Shown: piece by piece, positions 29,630 to 38,389 of the stretch | Numbering within the stretch: position 1 is the first letter of the stretch | How the letters are laid out: each line of letters begins with the position of its first letter | DNA from: Luteococcus peritonei | GTDB lineage: Bacteria; Actinomycetota; Actinomycetes; Propionibacteriales; Propionibacteriaceae | Direction of reading: 5' to 3' | Length of the DNA stretch: 64,000 nt | Assembly: GCF_039526385.1 (NCBI RefSeq) | Contig: NZ_BAAAIX010000028.1 | Location: 62,001-126,000 of the forward strand | Program-made: the position numbers and the translations under genes | Notes under the pieces: model-generated | What the model saw: only the letters and a program-made list of their open reading frames with translations | What the model was told of the DNA's origin: nothing | The model's database searches: none

Positions 29630-32503
29630 ATGAGCGAGACCACCCGGACGACGCGCCGCAGGAACAGCAAGCCCGAGGGCTTGAAGATCGAGCGTGTCTT
29701 CTCCACCGAGGGCGTGCACCCCTACGACGAGGTCACCTGGGAGAAGCGCGACGTCGTCCAGACCAACTGGAAGACCGGCGAGAACGTCTTCGAGCAGAAG
29801 GGCGTGGACTTCCCCGACTTCTGGAGCGTCAACGCCTCCACCATCGTCACCACCAAGTACTTCCGCGGTGCGCTGGGCACCGAGGCCCGCGAGACCGGCC
29901 TGCGCCAGCTCATCGACCGCGTCGTGAAGACCTACTCCAAGGCCGGCCTGGACAACGGCTACTTCGCCTCCGCCGCCGACGCGCAGGTCTTCGAGGACGA
30001 GCTCACCTGGATGCTGCTGCACCAGTACTTCAGCTTCAACTCCCCGGTCTGGTTCAACGTGGGCACCGCCAGCCCGCAGCAGGTCAGCGCCTGCTTCATC
30101 CTCTCGGTCGACGACTCCATGGACTCGATCCTGAACTGGTACCGCGAGGAGGGCTTCATCTTCAAGGGCGGCTCCGGCGCCGGCCTGAACCTGTCGCGGA
30201 TCCGCTCCTCCAAGGAGCTGCTCAGCTCCGGCGGCACCGCCTCCGGCCCGGTCTCCTTCATGCGTGGCGCCGATGCCTCGGCCGGCACCATCAAGTCCGG
30301 TGGCGCCACCCGTCGCGCCGCCAAGATGGTCGTGCTGGACGTCGACCACCCCGACATCGAGGAGTTCGTCGAGACCAAGGCGCGCGAGGAGGACAAGATC
30401 CGCGCCCTGCGCGACGCCGGCTTCGACATGGACCTGGGCGGCAAGGACATCACCAGCGTCCAGTACCAGAACGCCAACAACTCGGTGCGTGTCAGCGACG
30501 AGTTCATGCAGGCCGTCGAGTCCGACTCGCTGTTCGGGCTGCGCTCGCGCACCGATGGTTCGGTGATCGAGGAGGTCAAGGCCACCGAGCTGTTCAACAA
30601 GATCGCCAAGGCCGCCTGGGAGTGCGCCGATCCGGGCATCCAGTACGACGACACCATCAATGCCTGGCACACCAACCCGGTGACCGGTCCGATCACCGCC
30701 TCGAACCCCTGCAGCGAGTACATGAGCCTGGACAACTCGTCCTGCAACCTGGCCAGCCTCAACCTGCTGAAGTTCCTGGCCGAGGACGACGTCTTCGACG
30801 TGGAGCGCTTCACCAAGGCCGTCGAGCTGATCATCACCGCGATGGACATCAGCATCTGCTTCGCCGACTTCCCGACCGAGTCCATCGGCGAGACCACCCG
30901 CAACTTCCGCCAGCTCGGCATCGGCTACGCCAACCTGGGCGCCCTGCTGATGGCGCTCGGCAAGGGCTACGACTCCGAGGGTGGCCGCCAGCTGGCCGCC
31001 GCCATCACCTCGCTGATGACCGGCACCTCCTACCGTCGCTCCGCCGAGCTCGCCGCAGTGGTGGGCCCGTACAACGGCTTCGAGGAGAATGCCGACGCGC
31101 ACAAGAAGGTGATGCGCAAGCACCAGTCCGCCAACGACGCACTGCGTCCGCTGGGCGGCAACGACCAGCTGGTGGCCAAGGCTGCCGGCGAGCAGTGGGA
31201 CCAGGTGGTCCAGCTGGGCATCGAGAACGGCTACCGCAACGCCCAGGCCTCCGTGCTGGCCCCCACCGGCACCATCGGCTTCATGATGGACTGCGACACC
31301 ACCGGCGTGGAGCCCGACTTCAGCCTGGTCAAGTTCAAGAAGCTGGTCGGCGGCGGCTCCATGCAGATCGTCAACCAGACCATCCCGCGGGCCCTGAAGA
31401 ACCTGGGCTACACCCGCGAGCAGGCCGATGCCGTGGTGTCCTACATCGCCGAGCACGGCCACGTGATCGGCGCGCCGCACCTGCGCACCGCCGACTACGA
31501 GGTCTTCGACTGCGCCATGGGCGCGCGCGCCATCAAGCCGATGGGCCACGTGCGCATGATGGCCGCGGTGCAGCCCTTCCTGTCGGGTGCCATCTCCAAG
31601 ACGGTCAACCTGCCGGAGAGCGCCACTGTCGAGGAGATCGCCGACGTCTACCTGCAGGGCTGGCGGATGGGCCTCAAGGCCCTGGCCGTCTACCGCGACA
31701 ACTGCAAGGTGGGCCAGCCGCTGTCCGACGCCAAGAAGAAGGAGGAGAAGGCGCCCGAGGCCGTTGCTCCCGAGGTGCGCGTCGAGTACCGCCCGCGTCG
31801 CCAGCGCCTGCCCAAGTCCCGTGTGGGCCGCACCACCAGCTTCACCGTGGGTGGCGCCGAGGGCTACATGACCTCCAGCGAGTACGCCAACGGGGAGCTC
31901 GGTGAGGTCTTCCTCAAGCTCGGCAAGCAGGGCTCCACCCTGGCCGGCGTGATGGACGCCTTCTCGATCGCGATCTCCATCGCGCTGCAGTACGGCGTGC
32001 CGCTGGAGACCTACGTCCAGAAGTTCACCAACCAGAAGTTCGAGCCGGCCGGCATGACCGACGACCCGGACATCCGTATCGCCCAGTCGATCATGGACTA
32101 CATCTTCCGCCGTCTGGCGCTGGACTACCTGTCCTTCGACGAGCGCAGCGAGCTGGGCATCTTCACCTCCGCCGAGCGCGCCCGCTACGTGGAGACCGGC
32201 TCCTACCTGAGCGAGGAGGACGAGGCCGACATGCCCGAGTCCGAATCGCTCAAGAACGACGCGGCCGACGACCTGCGGGTGGACGAGCGCGGCCCGGTGC
32301 AGCCCTCGCTGATCCAGGTCAGCCCGGCGAACCAGGAGAGCCAGGACGTCACCGCGGGTGCGCACACCACCACGGAGATGATGGAGAACGTCACCGGCCA
32401 CGCCATCGACGCGCCGCTCTGCCTGACCTGCGGCACCAAGATGCGTCCCTCCGGTTCCTGCTACGTCTGCGAGGGCTGCGGCTCCACCAGCGGCTGCAGC
32501 TGA
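29630..32503 (+). CDS. nrdJ: Adenosylcobalamin-dependent (class II) ribonucleoside-diphosphate reductase
   Basis: NrdJ makes deoxyribonucleotides with a cobalamin-generated thiyl radical and works with or without oxygen. The 957 residues show NSPVWFNVG, SACFILSVDDSMDS, the glycine-rich FKGGSGAGLNLS, NPCSEYMSLDNSSCNLASLN with active-site Cys, PTGTIGFMMDCDTTGVEP, and a C-terminal Cys-rich tail (CLTCGTKMRPSG, CYVCEGCG) that passes reducing equivalents. No cobalamin riboswitch is seen upstream, in keeping with an organism that makes its own B12. The ATG at 29630 follows a GAAGG-like site. A facultative lifestyle fits the nitrate genes. Confidence 0.96.
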   Translation: MSETTRTTRRRNSKPEGLKIERVFSTEGVHPYDEVTWEKRDVVQTNWKTGENVFEQKGVDFPDFWSVNASTIVTTKYFRGALGTEARETGLRQLIDRVVKTYSKAGLDNGYFASAADAQVFEDELTWMLLHQYFSFNSPVWFNVGTASPQQVSACFILSVDDSMDSILNWYREEGFIFKGGSGAGLNLSRIRSSKELLSSGGTASGPVSFMRGADASAGTIKSGGATRRAAKMVVLDVDHPDIEEFVETKAREEDKIRALRDAGFDMDLGGKDITSVQYQNANNSVRVSDEFMQAVESDSLFGLRSRTDGSVIEEVKATELFNKIAKAAWECADPGIQYDDTINAWHTNPVTGPITASNPCSEYMSLDNSSCNLASLNLLKFLAEDDVFDVERFTKAVELIITAMDISICFADFPTESIGETTRNFRQLGIGYANLGALLMALGKGYDSEGGRQLAAAITSLMTGTSYRRSAELAAVVGPYNGFEENADAHKKVMRKHQSANDALRPLGGNDQLVAKAAGEQWDQVVQLGIENGYRNAQASVLAPTGTIGFMMDCDTTGVEPDFSLVKFKKLVGGGSMQIVNQTIPRALKNLGYTREQADAVVSYIAEHGHVIGAPHLRTADYEVFDCAMGARAIKPMGHVRMMAAVQPFLSGAISKTVNLPESATVEEIADVYLQGWRMGLKALAVYRDNCKVGQPLSDAKKKEEKAPEAVAPEVRVEYRPRRQRLPKSRVGRTTSFTVGGAEGYMTSSEYANGELGEVFLKLGKQGSTLAGVMDAFSIAISIALQYGVPLETYVQKFTNQKFEPAGMTDDPDIRIAQSIMDYIFRRLALDYLSFDERSELGIFTSAERARYVETGSYLSEEDEADMPESESLKNDAADDLRVDERGPVQPSLIQVSPANQESQDVTAGAHTTTEMMENVTGHAIDAPLCLTCGTKMRPSGSCYVCEGCGSTSGCS

Positions 32504-32519
32504 TCCACGGCACGCTCCT

Positions 32520-32556
32520 GACCGGCGGCGCATCCCTCGCGGGTGCGCCGCCGGTC
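32520..32556 (+). terminator. Terminator after nrdJ
   Basis: A perfect 13-bp stem, GACCGGCGGCGCA with TGCGCCGCCGGTC, and an 11-base loop, 16 bases after the stop. Confidence 0.75.
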
Positions 32557-32604
32557 GCATGCCGGGGGAGTGCTGTGCCGAGGAACGGACCCGGTCCCGG
32601 CCAG

Positions 32605-32640
32605 CGGGAATTGGCTCGGTAGTCTAGGGGTCAATTCCCG
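32605..32640. promoter_or_regulatory. Dyad flanking the putative cueP promoter
   Basis: CGGGAATTG (32605-32613) and its exact complement CAATTCCCG (32632-32640) flank 18 bases that include TAGTCT, a possible -10. The arms are about 27 bases apart, centre to centre. It may be the operator of a metal-responsive regulator; no such regulator is encoded nearby. Confidence 0.4.
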
Positions 32641-32665
32641 TTCGCCTGCTGAGAAGGAGATCTCG

Positions 32666-33265
32666 ATGACCCGCCGCCCCCTCGCCCTGCTGGCCGTTGG
32701 ATGTCTGCTGCTCAGCGCCTGCTCCTCCTCGACGCCGGCTGCGGAGTCCACCACCGCGCCCTCGGCTGCCGCATCGGCGGCCAGCCCCGCCGGCGGCGGT
32801 TGGCTGCAGCAGCTCGGCGTGGACCAGAGCGACGCGGTGGCCGTGATCGAGGCGATGGAGGCCTCGAGCACGCCGCGACCCGTCGACATGAAGGCCTCGG
32901 TGCGCTACGACAAGCTGGTGCTGGCCGACGAGCAGGGGGAGCGCGAGCTCCCGATCCGCAACGGCAAGTTCTACCTGTCCATCGCGCCGTACGTGGACCA
33001 GACCCACGAGTGCTTCGCCCACAGCCTGTCCGGCTGCCAGGGCGAGCAGACCGGCAAGCCGGTCCACGTCACGATCACCGACGCCCAGGGCGCCACCCTC
33101 GTGGACACCGATGCCACCACCCACTCCAACGGCTTCGTCGGCTTCTGGCTGCCGCGCGACATCTCCGGCAAGGTCACCGTCACCCTCGACGGGCGCACCG
33201 GCACCGTCCCCTTCTCCACCACGGCCGACAGCCCCACCTGCCTGACCACTCTCCAGGTGGCCTGA
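32666..33265 (+). CDS. cueP: CueP-family copper-binding lipoprotein
   Basis: CueP proteins bind copper outside the cytoplasmic membrane and aid copper resistance. The 199-residue protein has a lipoprotein signal with lipobox LLSAC (Cys about 20), a Ser/Ala linker, and the conserved domain: RPVDMKASVRYDKLVLAD, FYLSIAPYVDQTHECFAHS, SLSGCQGE, HSNGFVGFWLPRDI, and the terminal SPTCLTTLQVA. The conserved Cys of the two middle segments and of the end are all present. The start has AAGGAGA. No copper ATPase or sensor adjoins it. Confidence 0.88.
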   Translation: MTRRPLALLAVGCLLLSACSSSTPAAESTTAPSAAASAASPAGGGWLQQLGVDQSDAVAVIEAMEASSTPRPVDMKASVRYDKLVLADEQGERELPIRNGKFYLSIAPYVDQTHECFAHSLSGCQGEQTGKPVHVTITDAQGATLVDTDATTHSNGFVGFWLPRDISGKVTVTLDGRTGTVPFSTTADSPTCLTTLQVA

Positions 33266-33403
33266 GGCCTCCCGGCCCTTGGAGCACGAAGCCCTGGCAC
33301 AGCAGCGCCCAGGTGGCGGCGAATCGCCGTCGCAGGACGAGGTGGACGACGCCGAAGACGAGCGAGATCACCAGGGGGAAGACCGCAGTGGAACCAACCT
33401 GCG

Positions 33404-34720
33404 TCAGACCGTGGACCAGGCCCCAGACAAAGCCCAGGTCGCTCTGCCCGTGGTGAGGGCCGGGCGTCGTGCTGCCCAGGCGAGCAGGGCCGAGCCCAGC
33501 CAGGTGCCCAGCACACCCAGCGAGGACCGCGGCTGGGAGGGGTGCACCACCAGGCCGTGGCGCCACAGACCGACCATCGAGACAGTGAGCAGCACCAGGG
33601 CGGCCGCCGCGACCGGACCGTTCTGACGCTCACCGAGCGGCGGGATGAGTGCCGCGTCCAGCCGGGCCACCAGCGGCACCACCACGGCCAGCAGCACCAG
33701 GGCCACCACCAGCGTGAACAGCGGGAAGGTGAAGACGCCGGCCAGTGAGGGCCACAGCATGCCCAGCCCGATGCCGACGCCGAAGGCGGCCACCACGCAC
33801 GGCATGTGCCACAGGTAGATGGTCATCAGCAGGGCGTTGACCACCGTCATGGCCCGGTTCACGCGGGGCCGGCGCAGCACTGGGTGGTCGCGGTGCGAGA
33901 GCAGGCCCAGCACGCCGGTCTGCGCCAGGGCGAGCCAGGCCATCGCCACCGTGGGCGGCTGCAGGTTGGAGACCCACCGCGAGCCCATGCCCAGGGCCGG
34001 CACCGGCCAGCCGGAGTGCAGCAGCAGCACGATCATCGCCACCCCGACGGCGATCGCGGCCAGCGGCTGCCACAGCGGCCCGCGGCGCAGGAAGCCGCGC
34101 TGGTGGGCGATGCCGATCTGGTGGCAGGCCAGCCAGGCGAAGGCCAGGTTCCAGTAGCGCAGGTCCAGGTTGTCGGTGCGGATGGCCCACAGGTCCACCG
34201 CGGTGGCCGCCGCGAACAGGGCGGCCGTGGCCAGGTGACCGAAGCGGTCGTGCGCGGCCACCAGGGCCGGGGCCAGCAGCACGATGAGCAGGTAGGTGAC
34301 CAGGAACCAGAGCAGCTTGGTGAGGTTGTGGCTGACGAAGACGGCCTGGTCCAGGTGGCCGGTCCAGGCGGCAATGGTGGCGGGCACGGCGAAGATGGTG
34401 ACGAACTCGGTGGTGGGGCCCACCAGACGCCGTCCCCGGTTGGCCCAGTAGTGGGCCAGGCCGGTGCCACGCCGGTGCATCTTGTCCACCACGACGGCGT
34501 GGGCATATCCGCCGGCCACGAAGAAGACCGGCATCACCATCAGCAGCCAGCTGCCGTACCAGCCCACCGGCCCCAGCTCCATGGTGCGGGCGGTCCAGCC
34601 CTGCGGTCCGTGGGAGACGCGCCACAGGCCGGCATGGAAGAGGACCACCAGACATACGGACAGAGCGCGAGCCGCATCGATCAGCAGCTCGCGCTCCGTG
34701 GTGGTGCTGGTGGGCGGCAT
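33404..34720 (-). CDS. Acyltransferase-3 family membrane protein (possibly frameshifted at its C-terminus)
   Basis: A membrane O-acyltransferase of the OafA/NodX type, 438 residues with about ten or eleven membrane helices. The N-terminal segment ELLIDAARALSVCLVVLFHAG has the family pattern with an Arg and the catalytic-type His. MPVFFVAGGYAH, WFLVTYL and IYLWHMP are also typical. Substrates may be cell-wall or lipid glycans. Near 33470 the third-position GC bias moves to another frame that continues with a hydrophobic helix (VFPLVISLVFGVVHLVL) toward 33275, so the true end may lie further on. It is convergent with cueP. Confidence 0.8.
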   Translation of the reverse strand: MPPTSTTTERELLIDAARALSVCLVVLFHAGLWRVSHGPQGWTARTMELGPVGWYGSWLLMVMPVFFVAGGYAHAVVVDKMHRRGTGLAHYWANRGRRLVGPTTEFVTIFAVPATIAAWTGHLDQAVFVSHNLTKLLWFLVTYLLIVLLAPALVAAHDRFGHLATAALFAAATAVDLWAIRTDNLDLRYWNLAFAWLACHQIGIAHQRGFLRRGPLWQPLAAIAVGVAMIVLLLHSGWPVPALGMGSRWVSNLQPPTVAMAWLALAQTGVLGLLSHRDHPVLRRPRVNRAMTVVNALLMTIYLWHMPCVVAAFGVGIGLGMLWPSLAGVFTFPLFTLVVALVLLAVVVPLVARLDAALIPPLGERQNGPVAAAALVLLTVSMVGLWRHGLVVHPSQPRSSLGVLGTWLGSALLAWAARRPALTTGRATWALSGAWSTV

Positions 34721-34789
34721 GGCCGCCAGCCTAGGGCCGGCTGGGTCGTCCGCCCGTGATGCCCGCGCAGGGTGCGGGTCGTGTCCGAC

Positions 34790-35305
34790 TCAGGCGCCGG
34801 TGTTCTCCGTGCTCTCGGCGGGGCGCTGGCCCAGCTCCTGGTCCAGGCGCAGCAGGCCGGGGCCGTCGTCGTCGATCAGCTTGATCCGCCCGACGATCTC
34901 GCTGACCGTGCTCTCCTCCTCGATCTGCTCCTCGATGAACCAGCTGAGCAGCGGGCGGGAGTCGAGGTCTCCGGCGGCATCTCCCTCGCGGTAGAGGTTG
35001 CGGATCGCCTCGGAGACCTTCTGCTCGTGCTCGAGGGCTGCGGTGAAGACATCGAGCGGGGTCATGCTCGCCGCCATCTCGGGGGCGGCGATGGTGCCGA
35101 TGCGCGGGTGGTTGTCGCGGTCCAGCAGGTGGTCGATGAACTTGTTGGCGTGGACGATCTCCTCGTCGGCCTGGTGGCGCAGCCAGGCGGCCATGCCCGG
35201 CAGGTCCTGGGCGTCGACCTCGATCGCGAGCTGGCGGTAGACCGTGGAGGCCTCCAGCTCGAGGGTGATCTGGTCGTTGAACAGCTTCTCCATCTCCTGG
35301 GTCAT
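34790..35305 (-). CDS. ftn: Non-haem ferritin
   Basis: Ferritin oxidises Fe(II) and stores it in a 24-subunit shell. The 171 residues form the four-helix pattern: ITLELEASTVYRQLAIEV (helix A with ligand Glu), RHQADEEIVHANKFIDHL (helix B with the E-x2-H pair), TAALEHEQKVSEAI (helix C) and SWFIEEQIEEESTVSEI (helix D). The C-terminus is acidic. The ATG at 35305 is chosen because GGAG lies eight bases upstream; an ATG six bases earlier (35311) is possible. It is divergent from the nitric oxide reductase gene. Confidence 0.93.
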   Translation of the reverse strand: MTQEMEKLFNDQITLELEASTVYRQLAIEVDAQDLPGMAAWLRHQADEEIVHANKFIDHLLDRDNHPRIGTIAAPEMAASMTPLDVFTAALEHEQKVSEAIRNLYREGDAAGDLDSRPLLSWFIEEQIEEESTVSEIVGRIKLIDDDGPGLLRLDQELGQRPAESTENTGA

Positions 35306-35311
35306 CTTCAT

Positions 35312-35396
35312 GGCTCCAACGCTAACAAGAGCACGGAAGTGCTAGCGTGCGAAATTGAACGGGATAAGCCGTGTCAAACATTGGATGAGGAGCCAG
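35312..35396. promoter_or_regulatory. Divergent control region of ferritin and nitric oxide reductase
   Basis: The 85 bases hold an inverted repeat AGCAC-GGAA-GTGCT (35330-35343), with CGCTA and TAGCG further out. The 9-mer CCGTGTCAA (35369-35377) recurs upstream of narG at 54983. No consensus NsrR or FNR site was recognised. Confidence 0.4.
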
Positions 35397-37703
35397 ATGT
35401 CAACCCCACTGGAACAACCACCCCTCAAGAAGGCCACCATGATGGTGGGCAAGGGCTGGGTGCAGGCCGTCGCACTGGTCATGCTCTTCGGCTCCTTCGT
35501 GATGGGCCTGCTCGCCTACCGCACCTACACCGACTCCATGCCGATGCCGACCAGCGTGGTCGCCTCGGACGGGACCACCCTCTACACCAGGGCCGACATC
35601 TACAAGGGCCAGGAGGTCTTCACGCGTCGCGGCCTGCAGCAGTACGGCTCGATCGTGGGCCACGGCGCCTAACTGGGCCCGGACTTCACCGCCGACTACC
35701 TGCGCCGTTCCACCGACCTGGTGGCCGAGCAGTTCGCCGCCCAGGGGGTGAAGGACTCGCGCCAGCGTGTCGTCGACGACTTCCGCACCAACCGCTACGA
35801 CGAGGCCAGCGGCCGGATCACCTTCACCGCGGAGCAGGCAAAGGCCTACCAGCAGCTCACCCAGCACTACACCGACTACTTCGGCAAGGACGCCAAGGCC
35901 AACGGGCTGAGCGCCGACTTCATCACCGATCCCACCGAGATCAAGGCGCTGACCAGCTTCTTCAGCTGGACCGCCTGGGCCTCCGCCGCGGAGCGTCCCG
36001 GCCACAGCTACTCCTACACCAACAACTGGCCGGCCGAGTCGCGCGTCGACAACAGTCCGACGGCGGACATGATCGTCTGGTCCGCCATGAGCCTGGTGGT
36101 GCTGATCGGCGGCACCGGCATCCTGTTCGCCATCTATGGCCGCTGGAGCCGCAAGATCGGCTGGCACTCCGAGGAGGTGCCCGCGGTCAGCTACCGCCAG
36201 CCCGGACAGGTGGCCCTCACCCCGGCCCAGCGGGTGACCGCCTGGTTCTTCTTCGTGATCGCCGCCCTCTTCCTGGTGCAGGCCCTGCTGGGTGCCCTCA
36301 CCGAGCACTACCGCGCCGACCTCACCAGCTTCTTCGGCATCGACATGGCGCAGTGGCTGCCCTTCAACCTGGCCCGCACCTGGCACCTGCAGCTCTCCCT
36401 GTTCTGGACGGCGGGCTCCTTCCTGGCGGCCGGCATCTTCCTGGTGCCGCTGATTGCCCGTCGCGAGCCGAAGAAGCAGAACCTGCTCACCTGGATCCTG
36501 CTGGGCGCTGTGGTCTTCGTCGTGGTGGGATCGCTGGTCAGTGAGGCGCTCAGCATCCACGGTGTCCCCTGGGCCAAGGGCCCGCTGTTCGCCCAGCAGT
36601 GGGAGTGGCTCGACCTGCCGCTGGTCTACCAGGTGCTGCTGACCGCCGGCATGTTCATCTGGATCGGCATCGTCTACCGCGGCATCCGCAGCCGGCTGCG
36701 CCACGAGCACAAGGGCAACATGCCCTGGCTCTTCTTCTTCTCCGCGCTGACCATCCCGGCCTTCTACGCGGTGGGCCTGCTGGCCCGCCCGGAGACCCAC
36801 CTCAGCGTCGCCGACTTCTGGCGCTTCTGGGTGGTGCACCTGTGGGTGGAGGACTTCCTGGAGCTGTTCACCACCGTGATGGTCGCCTATGTCTTCGTGC
36901 TGCTGGGCGTGGTGCGCGAGAAGATCGCCCTGGGCATCATCTTCATGGACGCCATCCTGTACTCGATGGGCGGCGTGATCGGCACCATGCACCACCTGTA
37001 CTTCTCCGGCACCCCGGTGGAGCACATGGCGCTGGGTGCCTTCTTCTCGGCCGCCGAGGTCATCCCGCTGACCTTCCTGACCGTCGAGGCGTGGGCCTTC
37101 ATGCAGCTCGGTGCCCGCGACGAGGCCGGCCGGGGCAATCCCTTCCCGCACCGCTGGGCCGTGATGTTCCTGGTGAGCGTGGGCTTCTGGAACTTCCTGG
37201 GTGCCGGCGTCTTCGGCTTCCTGATCAACCTGCCGATCGTCAGCTACTACCAGATCGGCACGGCGCTGACCGCGAACCATGCCCACGGCGCCATGATGGG
37301 CGTCTACGGCATGCTCGCGATCGGCCTGGCGATGTTCGCGGTGCGCTACTTCATCCCCGACGAGAAGTGGCCGGCCCGGGCGGCGAAGTGGTCCTTCTGG
37401 AGCCTCAACATCGGCCTGGCCTGGATGGTCTTCGGCTCGCTGCTGCCGCTGGGCGTCACCCAGCTCTACCACTCGGTGGGCACCGGCTACTACGAGGCCC
37501 GATCGCTCGGCTACATCACCACGCCCAGCAATGCGCTGATCGAGTGGCTGCGGCTGCCCGGTGACGTGCTCTTCCTGGTGGGCGGCTGCCTGCCCTTCCT
37601 GTGGATCACCTTCCAGGGCGTGCGCCACTGGCGCCACGGGGCCACCACCCACGAGTTCGAGCAGGACCCGCTGTTCGACCGGCTGGACCAGGCCGCGCGC
37701 TGA
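35397..37703 (+). pseudogene. norZ: Quinol-dependent nitric oxide reductase, interrupted by in-frame TAA
   Basis: qNOR reduces NO to N2O with electrons from the quinol pool. The reading frame of 768 codons plus final stop matches the family length. It has an N-terminal extension with one membrane helix and a cytochrome-c-like fold, and a catalytic part with 12 helices (after about codon 220). That part includes HVVHLWVEDFLELF-type and GTMHHLYFSGTP segments with haem and Fe ligands. Codon 92 is TAA (35670-35672), in the motif HGA-stop-LGPDFTADYL where homologues have Tyr (TAC). Everything after it is intact and in frame. Options are a recent nonsense mutation, a sequence error, or readthrough. 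A restart codon soon after the TAA would lose the quinol-side domain. Confidence 0.85.
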
Positions 37704-38389
37704 TGAGCGAGATCTCGCTGCAGGCCTGGCTCTTCGCCTGCTACAGCGTGGGCCTGGTGGTGGTGAGCTGGCTCTTCGACGTGGTCAGCCGGCGCAGCGC
37801 CAAGCGCTCGGCGGAGTGGCGCACCGGGAACTTCGTCTACCACGAGGACTCCGGCGCCTGGAAGTGCCACGAGGACCAGTGGCTGTGGCCGGTGGCCTTC
37901 GACCCGGACAAGCGGGTGGTGCGCTACCAGGGCCAGCACGCCATCTGCGGCCGGTGCCCGGCGAAGGCGAGCTGCTCGCCGACGCCGGGCCCCCGCGAGC
38001 TCACCCGCGCGGTGGACCCCTGGCCGCACTCGGAGACCGGCCGCTTCCACAGCGGCATCGCCCTGGCCGTCGGGGTCCTGGCGGTGGTCATCGCCCTGGT
38101 GCAGCTCTGCCTGGCCAGCTCCCTGCTGGAGGCCCTGCTGCTGGGGGCCGTGCTGGTGCTGGCCCTGGCCTCGGCGGTGCCGCTGGCCCGCCACCTGTGG
38201 AACGAGCCCGTGGACTATCCCGAGCACGTCCCGCTGGCCGGCGGCTCGGTGCCGTTGGCCGACCCCGTGCTGCGGCCGGGCGCCGACCGGGAACCGGTGG
38301 ACCTGGAGACCCTGATCGACCGGCACGCCCGCAGTGTGTCCGCCCGCCCCGACAAGCGAGCCCGTCAATCGAAGGAGACAAGAGCATGA
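37703..38389 (+). CDS. Membrane protein of unknown function with Cys motif, coupled to the NO reductase
   Basis: Not recognised. The 228 residues comprise an N-terminal membrane helix (about 7-27), a cytosolic or outer part with C55 (WKCHEDQWLW) and C82, C85 and C91 (CGRCPAKASC), and two helices (about 115-160), followed by a polar tail. The Cys pattern could bind a metal or an iron-sulfur centre. The start overlaps the reductase stop by one base (TGATG) and the stop overlaps the next gene by four (ATGA), so the three are likely translated together. A role in electron supply to, or assembly of, the reductase is inference. Confidence 0.7.
   Translation: MSEISLQAWLFACYSVGLVVVSWLFDVVSRRSAKRSAEWRTGNFVYHEDSGAWKCHEDQWLWPVAFDPDKRVVRYQGQHAICGRCPAKASCSPTPGPRELTRAVDPWPHSETGRFHSGIALAVGVLAVVIALVQLCLASSLLEALLLGAVLVLALASAVPLARHLWNEPVDYPEHVPLAGGSVPLADPVLRPGADREPVDLETLIDRHARSVSARPDKRARQSKETRA

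Noticed and set aside
35312..35396. NsrR or FNR box before the NO reductase
   Set aside because: No sequence close enough to TTGAT-N4-ATCAA or a known NsrR site was found.
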